A stretch of DNA of 64,000 nucleotides from Acanthaster planci (Eukaryota > Echinodermata > Asteroidea > Valvatida > Acanthasteridae). Positions 1 to 12,733 of the stretch are shown piece by piece. The stretch lies in the NCBI RefSeq assembly GCF_001949145.1, contig NW_019091507.1, positions 650,747-714,746 of the forward strand. Direction: 5' to 3'. Below the pieces are notes generated by a model, which worked only from the letters and a program-made list of their open reading frames with translations, made no database searches and was not told the DNA's origin. The position numbers and the translations under genes are program-made. Position 1 is the first letter of the stretch, and each line of letters opens with the position of its first letter.

Positions 1-1865
1 GACTCCACAAATTGCAATACTGCTCAGTTTCTGCTGCTTTCACAGGTTTGCAAATAGCGTATGCCCGAGGCTATGGGGATGGCTAGCCCAGGTTGGACGT
101 TGTCTTCATTACGACTGACGTAGTATGGTCAGGGAGTCCACCTGGGCTAGGGAAGGCCGGCTTGGCATTGAAAGTTGCCTTACAACTTAATAATTGTGTC
201 GAGTCTTTCTGGTGTTAGTGATTGTAGGAAAGCTTGAAGAGCATTTTGGATTACAAAATTTTTTTAATCATGGAGGGGAATAAAACACTCTTAACATATC
301 TCACAACTTATTTTGCACTGCACGTGTTCTAGTTGGGTTTCTCGGTTCAGTGTCTCCATTTTACATGCAGCCTATGCGGTATCGTCTGGGAACCCGTTTA
401 ACACGTTTTCCTATTTCGAATTGAATTTCCGCGCGGTTTGATCACTACATTTGATTTTCGAATACATACAGCTGACCTCGATCGCAGCCTTTTCCGTGAC
501 TGCTGGTGTTAAGCTTTTTAAAACGCACAATAAAAACAAATTCACACATATAGTGATTGTTATACTGTAAAAACTGACATTAAGTTTACAAAATTTGACT
601 CATTAATTAACGCGACTTACCATCAAGCGCTGGAATACATTACAAGTTCGCCCTCTTGTGTTAGCGCTTTTTTGTCAGCTGCCGGTTAGCTGCATGAGTG
701 TTATTTCCCGACTTCTTTCCGCAAGTTGTCCACACATCTCACTAAGAAGTCTGTCTGAACTGAATATTACAGTCAAAACACAACATGCCGGCAGGGCATG
801 TTGCGATCGATTTTCTGTGACGTAAGTTAATATGCAGCGGTAAACCCTGTCACTCAGTGGCACATCTGTTCCCGGCCGTTAAGTTGAATTTGTACTGTCT
901 GGTCACAACCACAGATGTTCTGTCCATGAAGCCTGCGTATCAGCTGGAACTCGGACAGGTAATTTGTATTGCATTACTTTCATTACTAGTAAGCCCAAAT
1001 TGATTTCTACCAAGGCACCATGCTTCCACTGGCAATGTAGCATAGCATATCACAATGTGTCATCATCAGTCAGGCCATGTTCAGGCACATACCGGCAGTG
1101 TCTGTTTGTGTTTGTGTTTGTGTTTCTGTTGCCGGCGCCGGCCCAGTGCTTTGGATTATTCATGCACTCCATCTGTCATGCTGGTAGACATGGATTATAC
1201 ATGTACATGATATGCAGATCAGTAATCGGGGCAAGATTTAAGTTAATTTAGTAATTAATTTAACCCTAACGCTAGGCCTAAACAGTCCTCAGTCCTCCGA
1301 TTTCAATATGATTTTGCATACACCCAAATGAATGGTAATGACCACCTGTGCGTGGGTGGCTGTTGTGTGTATTAATGTGTTAGGCTATCTTAGTGCACAT
1401 TATTTGACATTTTGTAAATTGTATTGGGTGCAGTTGGTTTATCTGCTCATTTTTTGCACAGTTGATCTTATTTATTGTATTACTTGTCTATAATTCTGAC
1501 ATCGGCCAATCACCTTTCCTCTCTGATTCACTGTTGTGGTATTGTTAAGTTCAAAAAGGAAACTACAGTTTGAGATCGCTTACAGGATTGGCCAGTTTAG
1601 CCAAACACATTTAGTTTTGGGCATACACTGACTGATGCAAGTTATTGTTGTGGTCAGCATGACGTCACATCAGCCTGAGTATAACACTAGAGCTGCCCTC
1701 TGTGGCAAATGGGGCAAAATCCCTTTGCTTTGTCCACATTGCATGCAGTTCCCCGTTGTCTGACGGCGGTCCTAAAATTTTGATTAGGAAAGCGGGCTAT
1801 TTGGTCATCAGTTTACATACATCATAGCCTTTCCATGCACACTTTGTTCATGATGTCCATCCAGG
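1..1865. other. 5' flank of ceramidase gene A, no gene recognised
   Basis: No exon, RNA gene or mobile element could be supported here. Open frames are short and lack family signatures. The stretch immediately before the first ATG of gene A should hold its promoter and 5' UTR, but I see no convincing TATA box or initiator. A short hexamer repeat lies near 1102-1126. Confidence 0.5.
1102..1126. repeat. TGTTTG simple repeat
   Basis: About four tandem copies of a TGTTTG hexamer, with the last copy altered. A simple-sequence repeat with no other visible role. Confidence 0.8.
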
Positions 1866-4800
1866 ATGGCTCCCATCAAGGACCTGGAAGGTGTCTGGGG
1901 CAAGCCAACGTCAACCCTGGACTGGTGTGAAGCCAACTATGTTGTGACCCCGTACATTGCAGAATTCTGTAAGTCCTCTTCCACCCTACTGCTAGAAACC
2001 AGAAGCATGGATATTGCCATGATTTTTTTCTATGGGAAGGGGGGAAGGAGGAGGGGTGAAAGGAATGATTAATGGCAGGAGAGGGTCAATTTGAGGGGGG
2101 GTTCAAGCTAATTTGTGCTGTACGTCCCATTTATTTCTCCTTTGTTGCCTCAATTTTGCCTTTTTTATTTTCCAATTCTTTTCAGGGATGCCTTAAATTG
2201 CACCATTGGGCACCTGTGTGCCTTCTTTCACTCTTCCTTTTTATGAGGTCGTAACGCCACATGGATTTTTTTAATCTGGCCTTGTTAGATTAATTAGTTC
2301 ACCCATAGGTTCACCTTACAACTGCTTTTTCAATTAAATCTTCCCCCAGAAGCCATCCCAACAGATCCATATCTACATGTACATTGTAAGTGCAGCCTGT
2401 TTTTTTTTTTGAGATGGGATGGCAGCTTGCATCATTTGAATCACCGAAATATCGAAGGATCATTCATCCACATGTGTGCCTATGGTATCTTTGCACATAC
2501 CATTCCTCTTATCATCAACTTGCCTGACATGTTTTCAACTCTCTAATCTATATGTGGGTGGAATTTTTCTTCAGTCCTCAAAAAGTCTACATCTGTGCCT
2601 GAATGCAAGTCCATCTTTTTTTTTTTTTGGCCCCTCCAGCCTGTCTTCCCTCCCCCCAAATTTCTAAACCCCAAAAGAAATTTCTTGAAGTGGGTTTTTG
2701 AAGTATCCAGGGAGGTTAATAGCAAGTGGCCTTTTTGCCAACATGCAACAGATTTGGGAGTGGATAGATTCAATCATCATTTTTCACACGTGTTACTCCT
2801 TTTCCCCAGGGAACACTGTGAGCAGCCTGGCGCTTATCTTTATTCCTATCCTGGATTTGGTTTACACGAAGTTGACCGCACCAAAACGGATCCATATTGA
2901 GCGGCGCAACTACATGGCATGTCTGGCCTTTGTCTGTGAGTCGGCCACTTTTTCCCTAAAGAGTCAATGACTTAAAATTTTACTTACGAATTTTCCTCTT
3001 AAAAGTGACAAAAGTATTTGACATCTCTTTTTGTTTGCCCTCACTGAAACGTTCACTTTCATAAATGTTTTCTGTNGGTTTTCATGACAAATGAGGGCGC
3101 TGTTACCGAGAGGTCATTAGAAGGCACTGTTAGTTTTGCAGGGCTTCATTTTAAAGGAGCGCGATAGCGCTCGCACTCCTCCGCGCTTCTTAATGTTTTC
3201 CAAGGAGAGCAAAAAAAAGCGCTCCTTAAAAATTTAAGGAGTGCATGGTTTTTTCAAACCAGCAGATGTTGATTTATGACAAGCCCCTTGAATCTCGTTG
3301 GGTCGACAGTAGCAAACAAGTCAAAAAATTGAATGTATTAAAACACAAGGGCTGGTGATCAAAGTCTTTGAGTTGTGCGCACGTGTTTTATGAATCCCGC
3401 ACCGCAACACACAAACGTGATAGCGCATGTGGGCAGGCCTAGTGCATGTGGGCGAGCCTATGGAATTCCATGGACGCAAGTGGCCGTGCCCGGTTGACCT
3501 CTCTCCCAGAACGGGTCATTGTGAGTGCAGGAAGAGATGATGAATACAATCTGCAGTGGACGTGCAATACGTTTTAAAATACCAAAAAGAAAGGATGCAC
3601 ATGCGCAGTAAATTCAGAGCCCCTGTAGCGGCGAAATGGATTGTCGGGCGAGCGAGGAGACTAGTCAAGTTATGCGCTTGTCAATTGTAATCCCGGCCCT
3701 GGGGGACCCGGGACTAGCGGGGATTAGCGGGGCAGATAAAACAGGGCCATCATGATAGTCCCGGCCAAGTCCCTGTAATTTGCCTGGCCAGAGCGGGGCA
3801 CCTTTTTTTGTATACCCCGGCTGGGCGTTCAAGTTGTGACCAATCCCCACACCATCCCTGCCCCATCATGCGGGGTTTTGTCGCAACAGCCGTACAACTG
3901 AAAATAAATAACTAATAACTTTCATTAATTTCTAAAAGTCCCCTACTCTTCTGGGTCATTGCTAAGATGACATCGAGTCGGTCGCCGTAAGTGCGGGTAA
4001 AATGCCTCCGAAATAAAGCAAAGCAAGGGGCAGCTGCTATAATTAACCCAAACTTTGGCGAAACATTCGTCCGCATATTTAAAGCGCTGGAATCAGGGGG
4101 CTGACGACCCAAATGGCTACAATCTTTCTTTGCGGACGTCTCAGAAATAATTATGGAAATTCATCCAATAGCAAAATCTGTTACGCGCTGTGTGGAGACC
4201 AATTGACCAATTGAAACACTCGTTATGTACATGTGGCCATGGCCAGTGCCAGCACATGAGACAATTAACAATTACCACAACACTTCATTCGTTTATTGAA
4301 GATTGATCTAGAAGATAACCAATGATCTGAAATGTGTTGCCAAAACAGACACGTGACCAGTACTACTTGGTTGAAAGATTAAATTACACACGTTTTAATC
4401 ATTTAGCAGTCCATACNAAAGTGGCGACAATATTTGTAAAAAAAGAAAGGTCTGTATGTATTTTGCGTGCACTGATCCCAAAATGAGGCGTCATCTTTGT
4501 CAGGTTTTCATCTGTCAGGGTTGGGGAAACACTGTGTATTTCATATCGAAGCTCAATGCTATAGACAGTTTAATAAATTGTCCAACCCCTGCCAAGTCCC
4601 TGCTATCATCCCGGGTCAGCGGGGCAGCCATTGTACAACCCCGGGCAAGTCCCCGCTATCGTCCCGGCTGGTGGGGCACTTTTTTTGGGACATCCCCGGG
4701 TACATCCCCGCTACATTTTCGAAAGTCCCGGGTCCCCCAGGGCCGGGATTACAATTGACAGGTGCATTAACTCATTGAACTCAGTAAAAGAAGTTAAATT

Positions 4801-7800
4801 GTGTTAATTTTATTCAGTATGTTTACATTAACTTGGTTTTTTTTAGTGAGAGCAAATCGTTCCCCTTAATTCACTTTGTTGATTTAAGGAGAGCAATTTT
4901 TAATTGCTCTCCTTAAATCAACAAAGTGAATTAATTAATTATTTTTTAGCTCTCCTCGTATTTATTAAAATGAAGCCCTGGTTTTGGAGCTTTTTTGTTC
5001 AGATTAAGAACCCCAAATTCACTCATTGATACTGTTTGTGTGGCTTTCTTTAGCACAGAAAGGTTTAGTCATTTAGTGCAGAAAGACTGTTACCCCAAAG
5101 AAACAAGTTTCCATGTCGGTTATCCAAACCTTTGACTGTGCAAAACAGATGAAAACCAAACCTGAATGTGTTCTTCTTTGTTTTCAGCGGTCGGTCTTGG
5201 GTCCTGGTTCTTTCATATGTCACTGCTGTATGAAACACAGGTAGGAAAATGCCAAATTTTGAAACAATCCTTCTGTCGCAGCTGTGTCCCAAGATACGTG
5301 CATTTTGGAGGGGCAGGAACGATGGTTACATGTATTTCAAAACAAAGACCAGGGGCATCTAGGCAATCATCTCAGGTGCCTCTGTGAAGTTCCTGCCCTG
5401 CTGTGGGTTATGCCACATTCAAAGGAATTTGGTCCTTGCTTAGAAATCCCATACAGTGTGAGGATTTGCATTGAATTTGAGTGGGATGTACATGTACTGG
5501 TTGATTTAAAATTTTTATCACTTTTCTTTAATCCATTCCTTATCAGTGAATGTACCAAACTACTCCTCACAACATGCCTGTAGGTTCTTGGTAGCAGAGA
5601 TGCCTTGGGTGACGATTTTATACTGAAAATCTTAAGAATTATGTACAACCAGATGACTTATAATTCACTATTCACATGTATGTAGTACCTGAGGGCCCAT
5701 TGCAATGTAAATGTAGTAAATACACCTGCATGTGTATATTCCATTTAGTCTCATTTTCATTTTTCTTTGTTTGCCACTTTTAAGGGCATCTTGCTTCATT
5801 GGTGCCCCTCTGTCTTTTTGCTAGTGTAACTTTGCATATTCGTGAGTTAAAGTGTGATGTCATTCCAGGTAGTAACCAAAGTGTTAAAGCTACTTGAGTG
5901 CCCAACTTTGCCAGAATACTCGATATTTTGCTGTCTTCCAGTGAACAATTTTCTTGTCGAACAGTTTTGTGTTCAAATGTTGATCGTAAAAGTCTCCAAC
6001 TGGACGGTGTCTACCTCGAATGATGTCACTTCAACAGAACCCTCATTTACCACGACAAATACTTAGTACATGTACATAAAAGTTTTTTATGCTTCATCAA
6101 GTGCACTTTTCAATACGATCAACCAAAAAGGGATGTCGAATAATTGTCATTCATTTCAGATGATTAGAAAGTTGTGCAAAATGTTTCCCCAAGTAAAATT
6201 CCTGTCAGGGGCCCTTTGGGGAGTGAAGCCCTAGATGAGGGCCTAGAGTTTTATTTTTGATAGAAAAAAATTCAAAACTGTTTTTTCTTTCCTTTTTCAG
6301 CTTTTGGATGAGATTCCAATGATTTGGGGTACTTGTGTCCTTGTGTATTTATTGTAAGTACACATTGTGCACCTTTACTCGCGTGAATAATGATCTATTT
6401 TCCCCGCTAAAAATATCCTTCTAGGCGTGGTAGCTTGTCTCCTCAATTTTCCCCTCAGAAAATGTGCTCTTAGCATTGATGGTTTGTCTCCCAAGTACTC
6501 CTTCTAGAAAATACCCTCCTTGGTGTGATGATTAGTCTCCTCTATTTTCGTTCTAAAAAATATCCTCTGAGCCGTGACGGTGAGTCTTCTCTATTTTCCC
6601 TGCCAGAAGAAAATCTTAGCCGTGATGGTTGGTCTCCTCAATTGTTCTTTCTGAAAACAATATCTTCCTAGACATAATGATTTGTGTGTATTAAAGACCA
6701 CAAAGCAAACATTCTATCAGCAAAAACAAATCCTCCTGACAGGCCTCTCAGCCTCAAATGGGTTCACTCTCCTATTAAACCACATCCTATATACCCTTTT
6801 GTGCTGGGATAGACAATGTCTTACTAACTTATCATCTGATGGTCGAAAAGTTTTAGTCTGCATTAATAGTTTACAACGTTTGGCATATTGGGAGGTACAT
6901 GTACGTGTATGTCCTTGGCTGTGTAGGGCCTTATGAGCACTCTTAACACCGGGGGCGTAAATGGCCAAGACAACAGTGCCATCTCATACATGTATGTACC
7001 CCCACTACTTTAACATGTGAACAGCTTCCTTGGTTTCTCAAGGACCAGAACTCACACACTCCAGGCCGTCATTTCTTGGGCAAGCTAACCACTGTTTCCA
7101 TGGAAAGGGAAAACATCCAAGCTCTTGGCGATGCACATCAGTAAAACATTTTCCGCGGAGTTGGGCCCCTTGTCATCGCCAATTCACTGGACCCACACTG
7201 TATAGTATTGTACTACATTGGCATTGTATTTCTCAATCTGAAAGTCCTTTTTTCCCCCTTTCATTGCCAGCTTTGAGAATAATTCCAAGCCCAACAGCCG
7301 CAACTATGTCCTAGTGGTGTTCCTCGTTCTGTATGCCACGCTGATCACCGGTATCTACGTCCTAGTCATCAACCCAGTTTTCCATCAGGTATGGATACTG
7401 TCTGAAAAAATTTGTTTTTGAATAATAAGTTTTTGGCTTGTAAGGTTGAGTCAACTCAATTCTTGTTTGAATATTCAAGCTCCCATTCAATCCAGTATGC
7501 AAATACAACTCACGATTGGTTTATTTGCATGTTTAATTAAACATTAAAGTTCTGAAATTTTAATTGCTTGTTATTTATTCCTAAATGACATCTTTAGAAT
7601 GTCGCTCTCCTAAGACACAGGTCTCTACGGTCTTTCCTTAAGTTCTGTAGCACGAATTGGTTTTCACTTGGAAGTCGAATATGGAATAAAACATGCACAA
7701 AGTATGTGGGCTTTGGAGCACTGAAAAACAAAATAACGTAAAACAAAATCAAAAATGAAAGAACAAGTACAGGCTTTCTGTTATGCTTAACAATTGATCT

Positions 7801-10800
7801 TGCCCGCTATGCATGAATCTGTACCTTCAAGTGGTGTGCGAACACTACGCGACATTGTTTTCTTGTAAAAGCAAGCCCCCTGTTTTGCATAAGGGAAGCC
7901 ATAGTCATCAGCAGCCTTGAGCCTTCCCGCGGTCCTTGCTTGACCTGAATGAAAGGATACCTGGCTGTGAAAGCCTTGATTCTGTTGTGTATCTCTCAAG
8001 TGCATCCCAGCTTTGACCCATTTTGATCCATTGTACAGGTGGCTTTCACACTGTTGGTATTAGCAGCCCTGGTGAGAGGCGGATACTGTTTCTTCTATCT
8101 GTAAGTTACTTTACTCCACTTGCAAATTTAGGTAGTTTTGAAATCCTGAGTAATTTGCAGTCTGATATCTCTATCTCATTCAACATTTCAAGTTTTCTCT
8201 CTAGTCTCTTCCATTCTTTTCCCTATTAAATTTTCGACCTCCCCCACTAAAGCTCCGCCCCAAAATTTAAAAATCCTACCTGTCATTTTGCATTTATTTT
8301 ACATCTTTTCAAAACCCAGGAGCCTGTTGAGGAGCCTGATATTTAAATCTCATATCCTTCTGTCTGGGCTCTAAAACAGTATTGGTAGAGAAGATCGCAT
8401 GTACATGTATGCTTTAGAGTCGCTTGCCTTACATGTACATGTATTTCCTCCGTGGAAACTGCTCATTGTTTCTGTTTCTGTTATGGTCTGCATTCACAAA
8501 TATCCCTCTGGAAAACTGGGAAGCTTTCTCATTAGCGGCCACTTCCCTGGTGTGCAGTGGTGATACCTGCATGTCATTAACAGAAAATTGTACATATTGT
8601 ATTGTATGTAAAAACCCACATTTTTTCATATATTTGTCTGACGCCTTAAAGACGTGTGATAAAATGCATGCGAACCATGAAAAAAGGCACGATCCTTCTT
8701 TCATGAGAAATATATGTTATGTTTTCCAGATAGTAATTTATAACGTCCTGTGTGGGCCATCAGAATTCGCCAATTACAGTCTTTCTTTGCTGCCCATAAA
8801 GACCTTAATGTGGTCCCACAACAGCAATGCTTGTTCACACGTGAAGAGCTGTCAACACTGTAGTAATTTTCACTCCACTCTTAGGCCATGTCTTGGTTAC
8901 TTGGCCTTGGCTTGAAATTGTGCAGTGGTTTTGGCTGCAAGCATGCCCCTTAGAATTGTGTTTACTTTAAGTCATATCCGAGTAATTTGGACACAGCTGT
9001 AAAGGCTAATTCGGTGACTAAAATTAGAAGCCATGACTGCAGCGGGGAACCATGATTGTTGGTTACATATGCCTCTTCCACAAATCGGGTATTACAACTT
9101 GCAAAAACACTCACCGAATATTCAAGAATATACATGTAGACATGAACATGTGGTGTCACTGACATAATAGCATTTTTATAGACAGTTTGGGTGACCATGG
9201 TAACACCATCACTGGTTACTTGCCGTCGCCCCCTCTAATGGCGGTAAGCATGGCGACAGCTTTTGTGCAAAACCACTGCTCCGTGACAGTCACTCCATAC
9301 AAACTCCAACACAGTGCTTACTGCCATTCAGTGGGGTGTCTGAACAGTGAAAAACCAGTGGATTTGTGTGTACATGTTGTATATTAGAATATACAATGTA
9401 CCTTCTCCAACCTTTATATACAAATTGCCATTACCTTGCCTGACTAACGTTTTTCTTTTTGTCTCCTTTGATTGTGTTTGTTTTACGTGGACAGAAAGAT
9501 GGAATGTTCCCCAGCACTGTTCTTGTTATCAGTGCTTCTGTTTGTCTCGGGGGGTGTCCTGTGGTTGCTTGATAATGGCCTTTGCATGCACCTCAGGTAC
9601 GTGAATCAAATTGAGCATGTACATACATTAGAACTCACTGATGTTTAAATGGAAAATTCAGCCTGAATTTGTGTTGAAAAAATAACTGTAGTTTTTCTCA
9701 GGGAATCTGTGCACTAAGCAGAAAGTTGCTTAAAAACCATGAGTCAGTGAGATATTTTGACAGTGCTTGTCCAAAATCAGCCCGGGCCCCCCTTGTTTCC
9801 GACTGACCTTGCTCTTTGAAATACTGAACTTGCTCAATTGGCATTGCAACTGTGACCAAGTTTGATTCAGTGACTGCCAATTGTAAGATGAGTTTTGCCA
9901 GGTACCCAGGATAAATTTATGCACAGTTTACTGGGCAAAATTGAACTTTTGGTTGACAAACGGGCACTGTTCAGACTTAACTCATGAATCAAATGCAGTC
10001 AAACTTCCCTGTCGGAATTTGGCTTTAAAACACATTTTATACTCGGCCGATCTTTCCCAAGAGAGGGATTTCACATTAGCGCCGTCTGCGCATATCTGCA
10101 TCGAAACCGAGGCTCTCTGTGTTGAACTTCCTCGCGTGCGCCCGCTGAGTCCACACAGTACATGGAGTATCGGGTTCGTAAGTGTGATGCCACTTCAGTT
10201 TAAACCACGCCCACTGCATAAGAGACACGACCATCGCACATGCGTTAGTTCGCGGTGAATTGCCGTTATTTTTCCTTTTGATTTTACGTGTCAAGTCATC
10301 CTGAAAGACTCTTCCACCAAAATTCTCAGCCTGAAAAGTCTGAATTTAACATACCTTTATGTATTTTGTGTCTTGACTCCTTACTTTCAATCGTCTGATC
10401 GTATTAAGAATTGAAGCTGACACATACAGCCTCGTTTTCAAACGTGGAAGTGTGCAGATCGACACTAAAAGCGTCGTATTGGGATCCCTCTAGTGTATCT
10501 CTGTGGATTGCAGTTCCCAGAAGTTGGATTTGCCACTCAGCGCTTGAGTAATTAAAGACAGAAATATCTGATCCATGCCCATCCATGGTTGGCATTTGTG
10601 GATTGCATTTTAACAAAGACAAGATGTATGTTTGCACGCGGAAACATGTTGTTTGTACTGACTCTTCCTTGGTGAATGTATACACATAGAGACTTGGTAG
10701 CAAACTCAATTAAATGCCGTTAGTGTAGTGGGACTGTGCTTTTACAGTTGGTGTGTAATTGATGGCTCTTCATGAACCAATTTCAGTATTTACATTTTAT

Positions 10801-12733
10801 CAGAAGAGGATTTCAAGAACGTGCAATATGCAACCATGTGAGTGTGGTATATACCACTTTACAGTCATGATCTGTGTTCCGGTGTTGTAGTCAAGACCAT
10901 CACAAGATCAGACACAAGATTAGTCACAAGACCAGTCACAAGTGACAGGATGAACATGCAGTGACAAAGGAATGTTTTTCCGCTATTCATCTGAAGATAG
11001 CTTGCGACTTGAATTCAGACTGGAGGTCGTGATTGTGTTGATCTTATGATGGTCTTGTACGATCACATGATGACCTTAAGAGGTCTGAACTACAACACAT
11101 TGCTGTGTTTGGATCGATCTATGGAGAGTATATCGGTGCTTTTATCCTTTTTTATCTTTCCTGTCCCTGACAGGCATGCTCGTTCATTGGTTCCCACCCC
11201 GCTGGATGTTGGGTTACAACTCCATGCCTGGTGGCATGTCCTTGCCGGGCTGGGTGCCCACTGCCAGTTCATGTTCAGGTGAACATTTTAGCAGAAAACT
11301 TACCGTAATTTTTGGAATATAAGCCGCGGCTTATATATTGATTCTCATGCTGAAAAATGTCTCTGCGGCTTATACGGCAAACTTTGAAGGATAAAATCAG
11401 TAACAAAAGCCGCGGCCTGACCACGCGTATACCACGTGCAAGTAGCACAGTCATGTTTTCATTGGTTGCCGTTTAAATCTGAACACTCCAACCATGGAGA
11501 ATAAATAAAATTTGAGTTGTTTGGATTCTGAGTTATTGACGGTATTCCCAAGTCGTGGAGTCACAAAACATACATGAAATGTGTACGAAATCTACTGTGA
11601 CCACATTTGTTGGTGATTATTTTCCCGTTTTAATTCATTCTCATGGTGTATTTTTTGCAGACAAATAATAATTTTTTCATTGTTGTAACATAAACATTTC
11701 TTTCTACCGTAAAATACAAATCACCCGCTTCAGTGGTGTACCTTTCTAGTCTGAGGCAGATCTTTCGTCTTTAAATCTGCATATTTGACTTGCGCAGCTG
11801 TGGATTCTCGCATGCACACCTGGTGAACAGCAAATATAGCAACTAACATGAGATAATGAATTTACCAGTGAGAGTTCAGCTCATAATGTGTATGAGGCAT
11901 GGAAGTCATTCCAGTGCTAAATATTGAGAGTGTAACTTGATCATTTACATGTAATAGTATTATTTATACTCCTGCAGTTATCATTCACGTCTGCGTTACT
12001 TGAAACACCGTACTACTGAATGGGTAGGTGTTTGTTGCCATTGGCTATTGTTGTATTTTCAAATTCCATATTTTGTGTCTCAAAGTTTTTGAAAGGTAAT
12101 GAGAATGCATGGTATCAGACTTCTGTAGTGAAACTAGGGCTGTTTAAACATGTACTCACTGTCTCTGTCTCAGGCTTCGTGTAGGAAATCAATCCCTGAT
12201 TGCGGGCCTGAAGCATTTAACTGACTTAAATTGGAGTACAGCAATGTTTTGCTCTTTTGCATCTTATTTGATGTTTTGTGGCACTATGAGACTTTTGTGC
12301 TTAGAACCTCAAAGTCAGGAAGTGAAAAAAAAACAGTTTAAGCCTGTACAAGTACCTAGCTTCAAGCAAACTTGTATTCTCAATTCTGATTGGTCGATCC
12401 ATGACGGAGCCCAAGTCGAGTATTGGGAAACAAGAAGATAGCCATGTTTCATTTGGAAATTTGGGAAAAGACAGTAAATTTATGTATTTCTCAGTAAAAT
12501 GTTTGGATCTCTAAAATAAGTTTTGGAAATTGTGGTCTTTGAAAAAGGTAAAAATTTGACAGCCTTATCCTTCAGCTCATGGGAAACTACAAACTGATTT
12601 TTGCATTTTTCAGAATCTATACCTTTTGGACCAGATCTGTCTTACAGTTCCTCTGTATGTATACATGTGCTTGCAGGTCGGCTGGTTTCCGCTTGTCACC
12701 ATCATTGGGAAGGAAAATGGACACATCAAATAA
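1866..12733 (+). CDS. ACER3-like: Alkaline ceramidase, ACER3-like (gene A)
   Basis: Seven-pass ER/Golgi membrane hydrolase (Ceramidase family, CREST superfamily) expected to cleave ceramide into sphingosine and fatty acid. Coding exons: 1866-1968, 2810-2935, 5188-5240, 6301-6353, 7271-7388, 8039-8100, 9495-9596, 11174-11278, 11978-12023, 12677-12733. All borders are GT/AG and phases join without a break into 274 residues (human ACER3 has 267). The N-terminus keeps the calcium ligands D19, W20, E22, N24 and E33 in human numbering. The catalytic set is S82 and H86 in GSWFFHM, D97 in LLDEIPMIW, and H223/H227 in HAWWH. The start was chosen because MAP plus a Trp-Gly-x-Pro/Thr-Ser-Thr-Leu-Asp-Trp run aligns with ACER3. 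Exon 2 is five codons longer than in genes B and C, enlarging a loop after the first membrane span. Intron 2 contains a transposon. The family call is firm; substrate chain-length preference is not visible. Confidence 0.93.
3139..4980. mobile_element. Non-autonomous DNA transposon with 16-bp TIRs
   Basis: Perfect terminal inverted repeats, CAGGGCTTCATTTTAA at 3139-3154 and its exact complement at 4965-4980, flanked by the direct repeat GTTTTG (3133-3138 and 4981-4986), which reads as a 6-bp target-site duplication. The interior holds palindromic GAGCGC/GCTCTCC motifs and a second, nested inverted repeat, but no recognisable transposase. CAGGG ends recall hAT elements, which normally make 8-bp duplications, so the superfamily is unsettled. 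It sits inside intron 2 of gene A. Two of the window's three N bases are close: 3076 just outside the element and 4417 inside it. Confidence 0.82.
3680..4759. repeat. Nested 36-bp perfect inverted repeat
   Basis: Positions 3680-3715 and 4724-4759 are perfect reverse complements over 36 bases (core AATCCCGGCCCTGGGGGACC). The match continues imperfectly outward, and related CCCGGCCAAGTCCC-type GC-rich blocks lie just inside both arms. This is either an older element nested in the 3139-4980 transposon or the inner arms of one foldback element. Confidence 0.8.
6390..6686. repeat. Tandem repeat of about 49-bp units, 6 copies
   Basis: Six diverged units of about 49 bp in intron 4 of gene A. Each has a TCCTC-ATTTTC start, an A-rich middle (AGAAAATAT) and an end like GTGATGGTTNGTC. 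Copies differ at many positions, so this is an old minisatellite. Confidence 0.75.
10889..10948. repeat. Minisatellite of 12-bp AGTCACAAGACC-like units
   Basis: About five degenerate copies of a unit like AGTCACAAGACC in intron 7 of gene A. Read on the other strand the unit is CTTGTGACTGGT-like, the same motif that makes the minisatellite in intron 7 of gene C (38189-38341). Confidence 0.7.
11301..11420. repeat. Palindrome-bearing transposon fragment (candidate)
   Basis: Begins TACCGTAATTTTTGGAATAT and contains the perfect 20-bp palindrome ATATAAGCCGCGGCTTATAT at 11317-11336. GCGGCTTATA and AAGCCGCGG recur just downstream. The CCGTA-TTTTTGG-ATAAGC layout resembles terminal sequences of widespread small DNA transposons. 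I could not find a matching far end, so this is a fragment at most. Confidence 0.45.

Noticed and set aside
8424-8915. 163-codon open frame in intron 6 of gene A
   Set aside because: Fully intronic, Cys/His-rich random-looking sequence with no motif.
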